Part shown: one piece after another, positions 1 through 9,391 of the stretch
Layout of the letters: the number at the start of each line of letters is the position of its first letter
Position numbering within the stretch: position 1 is the first letter of the stretch
Assembly (NCBI RefSeq): GCF_000003815.2
Contig: NC_049986.1
Location: 4,095,029-4,134,174 of the forward strand
DNA length: 39,146 nucleotides
Source: Branchiostoma floridae
Lineage: Eukaryota; Chordata; Leptocardii; Amphioxiformes; Branchiostomatidae
Direction of reading: 5' to 3'
Notes under the pieces: generated by a model
Told to the model about the DNA's origin: nothing
Databases searched by the model: none
Seen by the model: the letters and a program-made list of their open reading frames with translations, nothing else
Program-made: the position numbers and the translations under genes

Positions 1-562
1 GATGGCGCGACGAAAGCTGTACTATCCTTCCGAGTCAGTCGATCAGCAGATCAGTTTTTTTTACTATACCACACTATTTTCAAGATGGGAGTGATCATTC
101 TGCATTCTCGCATTACCTCACCTCACCCGTCCCAAAGCTAACCGTATGTCGTAGGTAGCATGACGCTTCAAATTTTGTTTCCGTGCCATAAAAAACGTGT
201 ATCACATGACCTCAATAACTACTGCCAAACCTTATACAAATCAAAGGACCTTGAGCTGTACGTGTTACAAATACCTCCATAGTAGTGAGTGACTTTCTTT
301 ACGAAGGTAATAAGACCTTGATCTAGTATGAAGGACAAGAAAAGAACCTGCCCAAGTTTACGCATGTTCATTCTATGAGCGCAATTATCGGTGGCGATGT
401 TTATAATACAAACAGGCGTAACGTTATGCTTTGACAGGTATCATGTGCACCTGATAGACAATGCCCATTTCAAGGTCAGACGTATGTTTTCACAACAGCT
501 TGCTGGACTGGTTTCACTGACCCGAAATAACCCCTAACAATGCAAAAAGCCCTTGGCAGAAA
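1..562. other. Upstream region of the P450 gene
   Basis: This 562-bp stretch holds the proximal promoter and 5' leader of the P450 gene. I see no convincing TATA box at a sensible distance, no recognisable repeat and no other gene. The transcription start cannot be fixed from sequence alone. Confidence 0.4.
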
Positions 563-3500
563 ATGGCGGAGAGTATACTATCTGTGGAGATCTTCGGGCT
601 GTCACCTCTAGACTTCCAGACGTTTCTGGTGCTCTGTCTTGCCTTTCTTCTGTCGTTCTTGTTCCTTAGACGTCCCAGGAACATTCCTCCTTACCCTGCA
701 GGATGGTGGCCTTTCTTCGGGCACCTCTTCTCCTTGGGCCGAGCGCCACACCTGAAGTTTACGGAGTGGAGGCGGCTGTACGGTGACGTGTTCACTGTCA
801 GAATGGGGCTGAAAGATGTCGTGATTCTAAACGGCTACACGATGGTGAAGGACGCACTGGTGAGCAGGTCCGAACTGTTCGCCTCCAGGCCGACGAGTTA
901 CATATTCGACTTACTTACTGGTGTCGGAAAAGGTATGTACATGTATAGACAGGTGGCCACTATAGAGAAAATGTTGATCAATTGACCTTGAGCAAGCTAC
1001 ACATGATTTCAGTTCCCACTAATCTTTCTCACCAAGTAACATTGTCTCGATCGGTAAAGTCACCGGCAAAGACTTGCACTTTAATGCTCAAGGCATGCAT
1101 ACCTTCTGCTCCCGCCAAAATGACCTTATCAGGAACTCCAAATCCTCGCAAACTACAATTTCAAACTCAGTGCAGGGTGACGTAAGGCTGCAGTATGGTT
1201 GCAATAGGCAGTGTTTCTGTATCAACGGGACCGAAAATCGTGTGGCCGTGGCCGTGTTGGACAGGTGGCCGCTGAGCCTATTTCTTAATCATTACGAATC
1301 CAAGGGACCGACAAAAAGTGGCCACTATGGCCAGGTGGCTGCTATACAAAGCTGGCCGCTAATACAGGTTTGACTGTAATGGTGTGTATTTATTGTGAAA
1401 AGGTGTGTATTCATTTTCTGGGTTAAATTTGTCGTAAACACATGGTAATGATATGTAGCTAGCTGGGTCTCTCAAGCAGTTTAAGGCCTGTGACAATTTT
1501 CGTCAAACATGAATTTCGATCCAAATATCGACATAACTAGATGAGGTAAACAAAACGGGACCCCCGCGAAAGCCACACATGGTACCGTCCGAACGCCGGG
1601 ACTGTGAAGTCTATGGAAATGTATTATAAATGAATAAGAGCAATGCTGTCCGAAGGTAACATCGGATGTTATTCCACAAATTAAGTTCTGTTTGTCTTAA
1701 TTTCGTTTATTTGTTTGTTTCTTCAAAATCAAACCACAGGTATTGTGACTGCAAGATGGGGACACGGCTTCAAACAGAAGAAGAAATTCTCTATAAGTGT
1801 GTTGAAGATCTTGGGAATGAAAGTCGGAAAGAATAGCATTGAAGACAAGATTCAAGAAGAAGCAATGTGTATGTGTGAAAAGGTAAGCATTTGGTGGTAA
1901 TTTTAATTAATTATACGATATATTTGGATATAGGAGCTGGAGGTCTCCAGATCCGACTGGACTGTCTACTTACTTACTTAGGGGCTCACATGTCATCCGA
2001 CACATGAGGCAGTCAGGTTGGCACAGCAGGCTCTGTCGGCAGCTATCCTCCTTAAATCCTTCCAGTCTGTCTACACCCATGGGCCCAGTGCAGAACAACG
2101 TGGCGAGAACTGTCCGAACTGTCTGTGGCCGCCACGCATCAATTATTGATGCAAGCGAACGATTGATTGATATTTGGAGCAGCTAAAAGATTCGGAGCTG
2201 TTTAAGTTTACAATGACAACATGCGATTACTAGTATATAGTGATTCAAAGGTGTTTGATATAAATGCCTGACCCACTTCTAGTAATCCTAGAAAATTTCA
2301 CAGGTGCAGATACCCGATATCAATGCAAATATCTCTGACGCCATGTCTGTTGTTTACATCTTTCACTGCCTGACCTTGATTAATTGATGTACATATACAA
2401 TCCGAACATGCATATACAAATATCCGAAAGAAAACTATACATATATTCACCTTCGAAACATTACAGTGATTCTCTGCATCGATTTCTTCTGTCAATACTA
2501 GCAGCAATTTGTTCAGTAAATCATCAACGTACAATTGGGAATGTGGGTATGAAATAAGGACCAAAGGTTATCAAAGATTGTATTTTTCTTGCTCAGATTG
2601 CAGAGTACAGGGGAAAGCGATTCGACGCCGAGGAAGAAATACGAACCACAATAGCCAACGTCCTTTGTTCCATGATCTTTGGCAACCGTTTTGACTATGG
2701 GGATGAGAAGTTTAGAGAACTGGCAGAAGCCATGGTGGTCACCTTGGTTAGCATCGCATCTGGACAACCGATCAGCATCTTCCCTTTCCTGCGATTTGTT
2801 CCATATGGTGAGTGCTGTGCCTTTCATATTCCGTTAACAAGTCCATGCCATCAGATAACTTCAGTGAGGGTGGTCCTCCAGAGGAGGTTTACACCTACTC
2901 AGAATTTCGCTTCATTAACACCTGTTTGTTTGAAGAGACCGTATGTAGTACGTTGAATATGTCTCTTTTTTGCCGGTGCGTAGCACCGGCTTTGAATTGA
3001 GAGAAGTGGTTCGTACAACGGTTTGGTTTGTATGGATGGATGGATGGATGAATGGATGCATGGATCGGTCAATTTAACCAAACCCTTCTAATAGCCCTTC
3101 TATACGCCTGATTACGTAATTGATTCAGCGTGGCCGACTGGTCTAAGGCGCTGGGTGCAGATAGCGATTTGCTTTTGCAGCCGTGGATCGTGGGTTTGAA
3201 CCCCACTTGTTACAATACGCACCGGTCAGCTTTTTTCAGAAGCTTTCTTGTTTGGCTAAAATGAACCCAACAACCCTTTGTTTGCAGTGAACAAGCCTTG
3301 TAACGATGCAATCAAGTACAACGAGAAGATCCTAAAGTTTATCAGGGATGAGATATCTCGCCATCGACGTGATCTTGACTGCGAGAATCCACGAGACTTT
3401 CTCGACTTCTGCCTGATTGAAGTGGACAGACACGACAAGGTGGACAACCTCACAGAAGAGAATGTGATGCATGTTGTTCAAGAACTCCTCTTCGGTGGAA

Positions 3501-4519
3501 TCGACACAACTACTAACACACTCCGATGGGGGCTCATGTACATGGTACTGTACCCAGATGTCCAGAAAAAGGTTGGTGACATATCAGAGCGTAGGGTCTT
3601 CACTCATAAGCAGATCAACGTAATATCATCAAACAGAATATGCAAAAAAACATATCACTGCGTAAAATACAGGCAACTAGCCTGCTTCAACATAACCCCT
3701 ACACTATTCGAAAATATCATATAAAATTATGAAAACAAGCACATAGACAGACAGTAAGAATACCTCCACTAGAATTTTTAGCCTTTTCCAAGGATTTCCT
3801 GTCATGTATGATTCGTGAATAGTTTTACCAACGTTGCAGGGTCACTTCCCTCATCTGTTTTCATGACTATCTTCTAACATCCAACTTCTTGTTAGTGCAC
3901 AGCCTTCAAAAGCTTATAGCTAAAATAATAAACCCTACTACACATTATATTGTCCCTGATGCACTTGGAATGAAAATAAAGAGTAACTACAGAACCACCG
4001 ATTCAAGGAGGTAATTCTATTCTAATATCTCCACGTTTACGGACAAAAAGAAAACTACTTTCCTTTTAACGTCGCAAAAAACACACATTACAGAAAAAGT
4101 GGGATCTTTCGTCTTCAACTGTCTCAGAAAAAGAAGTCAAACCCAATAAGTTACATCTTTAACTAGTTTAAGCTAATAGTAGTCGCTTACTATACTGTTT
4201 ACCATTATTTGTATGTATTTTTTGTCACTTGCAATTAGCCCTCGGGCAAGAAGTTGGAATAAAAAACTTATTACCATCTTGAAAACACAGGTACAGTCGG
4301 AGCTTGATGCAGTTGTTGGAGGTACCCTGCCCACCATATCCCATCGCTCCCAGCTGCCCTACACAGAAGCTACAGTGATGGAAGTACAGCGTCTCCGCTC
4401 AGTGGTTCCTTTAGGTCTGCCCCACGCCACCACACAACAGGTCAAGCTTGCTGGGTTTGACATTCCGGCTGGAACTCAAGTATGTCATTTGCAGGATATA
4501 TATATATATGTGTGTGTGT

Positions 4520-4571
<52 letters not shown>

Positions 4572-6084
4572 CGTGTTTCCGCACATTCTCCTTCGCAGAG
4601 GGATCACAGTCGTGTCGAAACTCCTTGTGGTCACCTCTGCTGTCTGGTGCACTCAGATGAATTACTGACCGCCCTGCTTATGAATATTAATGAGCTTACC
4701 CTTATGTGGGCAGTCAGCCGATGGGGATCGTGCGTAGGAGGATGGAGCTATGTACGACGTAACATGATTGGCTGATAGCTTCCCAGCGGCCCTTGCGAGA
4801 TGGCTTTCGTAAACAGAAAGCCCAAGAAAGGCCTACTCTCTGATTGGTTGACAGCTGGTTTGTGGCGACAATCACAGTAACCGCTGGTAGGCATCCAGAC
4901 AGCAGGGTTTGGGGGCGTTAATCGCGTTATTTTCACGTACATTTAACATCCTATATTCTTTTTGCCATGCACAGATAGCTCATGTCTATAGATCTTTTTG
5001 GTCAGAATAGGAGGTTTGTAGTTAGTTATTCTTCACGTTTTCAACGAAACGTTTTCTTTTAGATTATTATCCCAATTTTGAAGGACAAATTGGACTTCTG
5101 ACNNNNNNNNNNNNNNNNNNNNNNNNNNNNNNNNNNNNNNNNNNNNNNNNNNNNNNNNNNNNNNNNNNNNNNNNNNNNNNNNNNNNNNNNNNNNNNNNNN
5201 NNCCATATCCAGTTGCTTGAGTAACTACTTTTTGGTGTACAATGTCTATGTGTATTTTTCTGTATTGTAGGTCCTGATGAACCTGCACTCTGTTCACGCG
5301 GACCCTGTTTACTGGCCGGATCCGGATCGGTTTGACCCCGGCAGGTTTCTGGACACAGAAGGACGTGTCGTGAGCAAGCTGGACTCTTTCATGCCGTTCT
5401 CAGGAGGTCATCTTTTCATTCAGTCACCTTTTACGGTTTTTCGAAAACACCATTTATTGTACACAGCCAAATTTTACCTTCCTGGCGTTTTGATGACTGT
5501 CACCTCACTTATGATGATACTGGCTAATTCATTGTGCACTGCTGCTAAGGCTTAGTTCACATTTCCAAACCGGAGCCCGGCCGGGATGTTTTAAGAAACG
5601 AAAATTTAAAATGTATTCCTAGAAATATACACATGTCATGCACATGAATGCTATATTGACATTTTGTGTAGTTTGATGTCTATTATATCATACTTTTCGC
5701 TCCCCAAAGCTGCCCGGCCGGGCCCCGGATTGGAAATGTGACCTGAGCCTTACAGATGAGGCCCCAAGAAGAACTACATAGTTTTGTATAGATATTTATA
5801 TTATTCATTGACTTACCAACCTGATGGAATATTTCATGGCTTCATAGTATTTCTATTATAAATAGATTTACTGTTCTCCATTCACTGCGAAAATTTCCAT
5901 TCCAGGACGCCGCGTGTGCCCAGGAGAGCAGCTCGGCAAGATGGAGCTGTTTCTGCTGTTTTCCAGCCTGCTGCAGAACTTCACCTTCAAGCTGCCAGAG
6001 GGCGCCCCACCTTTGTCTACTGAAGGGATATTAGCGATAACACTCATGCCGCACTCGTTTAAACTTTGTGCTATTCCTCGATAA
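563..6084 (+). CDS. Cytochrome P450, CYP2-type microsomal mono-oxygenase, 7 exons, 503 aa, complete
   Basis: Exons 563-932, 1740-1882, 2597-2807, 3288-3571, 4291-4479, 5271-5406 and 5906-6084 are bounded by GT-AG introns with phases 1,0,1,0,0,1 and join into 503 codons plus TAA. The start has a strong context (A at -3, G at +4). Residues about 18-36 form a hydrophobic signal anchor, followed by basic RRPR and a proline-rich hinge PPYPAG, as in ER P450s. Motifs: I-helix GGIDTT at 311-316, K-helix E367-VQ-R370, PDRF at 417-420, heme loop FSGGRRVCPG at 442-451 with thiolate Cys449, and a CYP2-like C-terminus LCAIPR. The expected role is NADPH-P450-reductase-dependent oxidation of a lipophilic substrate at the ER; the substrate cannot be read from sequence. 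It most resembles CYP2D/CYP2U-type sequences, but no subfamily is assigned. Odd: the C-helix WxxxR is replaced by FKQKK (134-138), and intron 5 carries a 100-N gap. The exon chain is derived by eye, with mutually consistent reading frames. Confidence 0.93.
940..1375 (+). repeat. Degenerate AGGTGGCCRCT repeats in P450 intron 1
   Basis: Variants of ACAGGTGGCCACTATA and AGGTGGCCGCTAA recur near 950-965, 1258-1275, 1318-1340 and 1352-1375, the last running into ACAGGTTTGACTGTAATG. They look like a decayed tandem or dispersed short repeat. No function is implied. Confidence 0.4.
1975..2110 (+). repeat. Interspersed repeat fragment sharing sequence with 21085-21175
   Basis: The stretch starting ACTTAGGGGCTC and containing CAGTCAGGTTGGC, a CAGGCTCT box and GCAG-TATCC is clearly related to 21085-21175 (ACTTAGGGGCTC, GGTCAGGTTAGCC, GCTCTACCTGCAGTCATCC). 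The second copy leads into a LINE-type CAAAT tail, so this is probably a 5'-truncated, decayed retroelement fragment lying in P450 intron 2. Confidence 0.5.
3123..3216 (+). pseudogene. tRNA-Leu(CAG)-like pseudogene or tRNA-derived SINE head in P450 intron 3
   Basis: A box A (TGGCCGACTGG, 3131-3141) starts a D-arm of class II tRNA form continuing GTCTAAGGCG. A perfect T-arm (GTGGG, loop TTTGAAC, CCCAC) includes a box B at 3193-3203. The spacing leaves room for a long variable arm, as in tRNA-Leu and tRNA-Ser, and the anticodon loop would read TGCAGAT with anticodon CAG (Leu). The anticodon stem CTGGG/AGCGA and the acceptor arms do not pair, so this is not a functional tRNA. It could be a decayed pseudogene or the pol III promoter head of a SINE. 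Confidence 0.55.
4228..4266 (+). repeat. LINE-type 3' end motif, copy 1 (P450 intron 4)
   Basis: CTTGCAATTAGCCCTCGGGC followed by AAGAAGTTGGAATAAAA matches two further copies in this window: 23803-23838 (+) and 37160-37203 (-). In those, the motif is followed by TTGCAAATAAA. A conserved end with an A-rich tail suggests the 3' terminus of a truncated non-LTR retroelement. This copy stops 25 bp before the exon 5 acceptor. Confidence 0.5.
4496..4569. repeat. (TA)n/(TG)n microsatellite beside the exon 5 donor
   Basis: A TA tract, a short TG tract and a longer TA tract of about 45 bp begin some 16 bp after the donor GT at 4480-4481. The length is likely polymorphic and the tract could form a hairpin in the pre-mRNA next to the splice site. 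Confidence 0.9.
5103..5202. other. Assembly gap (100 N)
   Basis: Exactly 100 N in P450 intron 5, the usual placeholder for a gap of unknown size. The flanking exons 5 and 6 join in frame, so no coding sequence needs to be missing. Confidence 0.99.
5546..5752. mobile_element. MITE with ~38-bp terminal inverted repeats in P450 intron 6
   Basis: The left end TAAGGCTTAGTTCACATTTC continues CAAACCGGAGCCCGGCCGGG. The reverse complement of the right end reads TAAGGCTCAGGTCACATTTC then CAATCCGGGGCCCGGCCGGG, about 90% identical. The interior is AT-rich, has no ORF, and the total is 207 bp. The ends start and finish with TA, so a TA target duplication (Tc1/mariner style) is possible but cannot be told apart from the inverted repeat. 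Confidence 0.8.
5803..5838 (+). repeat. Possible retroelement end remnant in P450 intron 6
   Basis: TATTCATTGACTTACCAACC followed by TGATGGAATATTTC resembles the end of the 362-bp insertion at 7286-7326 (TATTCAGTGACGTACCAACC then TAAAGAAACTATTC). This suggests a decayed end of the same Penelope-like family. Short match, low weight. Confidence 0.35.
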
Positions 6085-6947
6085 GTCGAAACTGATGGCA
6101 TGAATTTACAATTATCATATAGCCAGGCGCCGCGGACAAATCAGAGGGCCCCGTTCCACGTTGGTTATGACGCGACGCCGTAGATTCCGGCCATGCCGGT
6201 GTGTATCGATCGCTCCTCTGATTGGTCGGAATTAATCGACACCGGCACCAGTGTCGCTGCAAATCGACACCGGTGCCGGTGTCGATTCATATTGACCAAT
6301 AAGACGTTTGCTTCGCTCACGAATGTCCTTAATTTCATGTCTCGTCGAAGAAAGCAACATTTAAGTTACACTTATCACTCAGTGGCTTCTTAGCCAGCAA
6401 AGGTTCATTGTAAGAGTCATATTTGTAGTAGGATCGTTGCACGCTCACAAACTTGGGGCATTTGTTTTTATAGTCGTCTATGAGTAGAATAAAATGCAGC
6501 CTTCTCTTTAGATCCATCTCGGTGGTTGGTTTTGTCAAAGTCTTTTGTGGAGCGTGACTACACTGTTCCAGAGCCTTGTTAGGATTTGTTCTGTTTTTAG
6601 ATATCCATATATCTATTTGGAAATTCATGCTTTATAGCTAACTGTATGTAGATTCTCGAAACAATGATAATATAGAGTACATGACACTAATGTTTAATCG
6701 ACTACAATGTGCATTTATTTAACAAATGTAGGGTTTGTCTATTGTAGAATTTGACTTCTTCTCTGAAGGCAGAGGTTAGTAAATCTATCAATATATTGCA
6801 ATAATTGCAAGCATCTGTGTAATTCTAGAAGTGGCTATCAAAACTGATAACAATATATGCAGAAATAACTTTTTGTAATAGTTTAGGCCGAGCATGTAGT
6901 ACGTATCTAATGACAAATGCACCATTTACAGCACGTATCACTAGTAA
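6085..6947. other. P450 3' region and intergenic DNA
   Basis: Contains an AATAAA at 6488-6493 that could serve as the P450 polyadenylation signal, giving a 3' UTR of about 0.4 kb. At 6130-6290 an inverted CAAATCAGAGG/CCTCTGATTGG pair and repeated CGACACCGGYRCC motifs suggest a degraded inverted-repeat element. No supported gene. Confidence 0.4.
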
Positions 6948-7343
6948 ACCGATCGGATACGTAACCGAACCGAGATGAGGGGGGGTATAGACTCAGTCAT
7001 GTGTGTGACAGTATTCGTAAGACGTAGACGAACTGTTACATCATTTCTCTGTTAATTGACAACTGTTATGGATGTTTCACACTCCTTTGCGTTTGGGACC
7101 GCATTGTAAATATTTTGCATAAGTCTGTCTGTACATATGTAAATACTTTACGTTTTGTGACCGCATCTGAACTGTGAACAGCGACACCTGTCCTGCAGTA
7201 CAATGTGAACCAGTCAGAATTGCCCTGAAGAAGGTGACAGACGGTCATCGAAACGTCGGTGTGAATAAACCAATGGTTGTGTAAAAAGAGTCTATTCAGT
7301 GACGTACCAACCTAAAGAAACTATTCACCGATCGGATACGTAA
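6948..7343 (+). mobile_element. Penelope-like (hammerhead-bearing) insertion with 17-bp target-site duplication
   Basis: The 17-mer ACCGATCGGATACGTAA occurs perfectly at 6948-6964 and 7327-7343 and brackets 362 bp. The insert has no ORF of note and carries, near its right end, the hammerhead-like core described separately, followed by GTGTGAATAAACC and a terminal block with ACGTACCAACCT. Penelope-like elements are known to carry hammerhead motifs in their terminal repeats and to make variable-length duplications. Assignment to that group is inference from this motif; no reverse transcriptase or GIY-YIG sequence is present. Confidence 0.6.
7214..7264 (+). ncRNA. Hammerhead-ribozyme-like motif (type I, loopless stem III)
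   Basis: CTGAAGA at 7225-7231 matches the CUGANGA core and one extra A follows. Stem II is GGTGAC (7233-7238) with GTCATC (7244-7249), six pairs including one G-T. GAAAC (7250-7254) then runs directly into GTC (7255-7257), so stem III would be two pairs with no loop and cleavage would fall after GUC. Stem I can form from TGCC (7221-7224) with GGTG (7258-7261), plus TCA/TGA beyond an internal loop. Loopless stem III implies activity mainly as a dimer, if at all. The extra A after the core is a departure from the textbook consensus. Confidence 0.55.
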
Positions 7344-7535
7344 TTTTATTGAACCTTTCATCACCATTATGTTTGACAAAACATTTTGAATAAGTTTTAA
7401 ATACCGACATCATAAATGTTGACAGCCGATCGTACGATTGTAACTTGCGACGACCCGAAAGTGTTTCCGAAAATTCCGAAAACTCCAAAATCAGAAGGAT
7501 AGCCAGTGCTTGAACCATAAGAAGCAATGATATAC

Positions 7536-7860
7536 TCCGTGCCCATAACCGATAACGTCTACGGGGAGACCAAGAAAGCCATCAGTTTTTGCCTGTCTCT
7601 TGTTGACGCCGTACACAATTATCTCCTTGTCGGCAGTAAAAAGGATCCCTTTGCGCGCCTTTTCACTCCCTCTCAAGGAAAGGGGCTGTGGGAGCGTCAC
7701 GACTTCCACTTCAGCATCTGTAACTATGAGACGTCGTGTGTAGTCGGCATAGGGAGCTGTGATCGTGACAGAGGCTGGGTCCGCACTTGCGCTGGTGGCG
7801 AACAGTTCAAGTTGTGATCGTTCGAAGTTCTGAAGGAACCCGAGCATGAAGTGGGTACCT
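7536..7860 (-). CDS. Orphan exon resembling the IgGFc-binding protein N-terminal domain (partial)
   Basis: On the minus strand an open stretch of about 108 codons runs between an AG acceptor (7861-7862) and a GT donor (7534-7535). It begins GTHFMLGFLQNFERSQLELF and ends LGLPVDVIGYGHG. The pattern of GT-F-x-x-x-F-x-Q-N, then L-x-L-F-x-T, then S-x-K-E-I-x-V-Y-G-V-N-K and D-x-F-L-x-L-P-V-D-V is characteristic of the IgGFc-binding N-terminal domain found in FCGBP-like mucin-associated proteins. The open frame upstream (to 7910) has no ATG, so this is an internal exon. I find no neighbouring exons: toward lower coordinates comes the hammerhead insertion. It may be an exon of a gene with long introns, or a relic. 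The polypyrimidine tract of the acceptor is weak. Confidence 0.55.
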
Positions 7861-7910
7861 CTATTGTCAGGGTTGGCGGTTAGCCCTTCCAATAGACAAA
7901 TGACATTCAA

Positions 7911-8850
7911 TTAAACTTCAAAACCGTGTTTTTCAGTAAAACATGTTTTTTGTGTAGTTGTTTTCTACGACGATGCATGCCATGCTATTGGCGTCAGTTC
8001 TACATAGTTCTAACTAAAGCGGAATGCAATGAGGGTAACATATCAAAGAGCCAAGAGAGATAAATAAAACACATCTGGGCATGTCTTATGTCTGATCTCG
8101 ACAAAAAACCCGCTTACGAGATAGAGGCTATCCCTTTGGCAGATTAGCAGTTTTGCTGCGCATGCGTGGTTGGAGTTATGAATAAAACTCTTATTGTAAG
8201 CGAATACAAATTCTCATCATTTACTACTGCGGCAATATGGCATTTTCTCATCAATTATGCAGATTTTCATACTATAACATTTCATGATATTTTTCATCAC
8301 CTAAGCTATTGCATACTGGACACCATGCAAATCCACCAACCCTGCTCGAATTATTCCCTTCCAAAGATACCCAAACCGTCCCTTGCAGTCGCCAGGGGCT
8401 CCCACCTGCCCCAAGATTTATCCACTATTATAGACTTTTGAACTTGAAACCTCCACTGCAGTCCCTCCACTCGGCGCTAGGTTGCCAATTCTCGAGTAAT
8501 GTAGTCAACAAACAAACACACAAACGTACACAACTCGATGCACAACGGTAGGAAATTACCAGGCAAACCATTTTCGGAATGCATCTTCATTTTCACAACC
8601 GCTAGTTAAATACCAAATATCATCAAGATAAAGATCCACAGCAACTGTATATACTTAACAAATCATGTACAATAAATAGAGTTCGGCGGGCTCATACCTC
8701 CATTAAATATTTAGAGCTTTTGTAAATTTCATGCAATTGACTAACACATTAACAGAATTTATGCATGGTGTTGTTCATCATTGACTAACGTACACATGTC
8801 ACAATTATAAAATTCCCATCATGAATCATAAAGCGGTTTTGCAATTTTTA
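7911..8850. other. Intergenic, no gene seen
   Basis: AT-rich sequence without a supported coding region. Short open frames near 8166-8551 have no domain signature. A signal-peptide exon for the IgGFc-binding-like exon could lie here, but I could not recognise one. Confidence 0.3.
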
Positions 8851-8854
8851 CATA

Positions 8855-9306
8855 GATTATGCAAATAAGTTCCTCATTACCATACTTGGTATCTGCTTAT
8901 ATTCCACCTATCATAATTAACAAGTGTTACATTTATTGAAGTCCAGTTATTGCAAACAATGGAATTATACAATTTCCTTATTAATTATGCAAATAAGGTC
9001 CTCATTTGCATAACATGCATATCATTATGAACATCTTTGCCCAAACTACCTGCATGCCTAAAATGATGCCAACCCGTCAATCCTTTCTGCAGTTATCCTC
9101 TTTGGAATGTATTGACAAAAATGCCCCTGCAGTTCCGAAATCAAATGTTAGGACGCTGAAACCTGCCCCACTTTGTCATGACATTGCAAGCTATCTACCA
9201 GCCAAATGTCAAGACCATATCACATCCAGGATATGACATACATAAAAAAACTGCTATGATAGAATACTCTCATTAATTACGCAAATGTACACCTATTTTG
9301 CATGAT
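8855..9306 (+). repeat. Interspersed repeat related to 19400-19925 (opposite strand)
   Basis: Recurrent ATTATGCAAATAAG, CCTCATTTGCATAAC, ACCTGCATGCCTAAAATGAT and AAAAATGCCCCTGCAGTTCC motifs match, in order, the reverse complement of 19400-19925. The repeat abuts the foldback element that follows and may be its 5' part. Confidence 0.6.
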
Positions 9307-9349
9307 TACCTCCATGAAATGTCATGGAGTTTATATTTTACCCTGCGTT

Positions 9350-9391
<42 letters not shown>

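Noticed and set aside
3123-3216. Intact tRNA gene
   Set aside because: Acceptor and anticodon stems do not pair, so it is scored as a relic.
4448-4668. Tyr/Ile-rich reading frames after P450 exon 5
   Set aside because: They read through the intronic AT microsatellite; exon 5 ends at 4479 with a consensus donor.
7527-7817. Plus-strand 96-codon open frame
   Set aside because: Shadow of the minus-strand IgGFc-binding-like exon.
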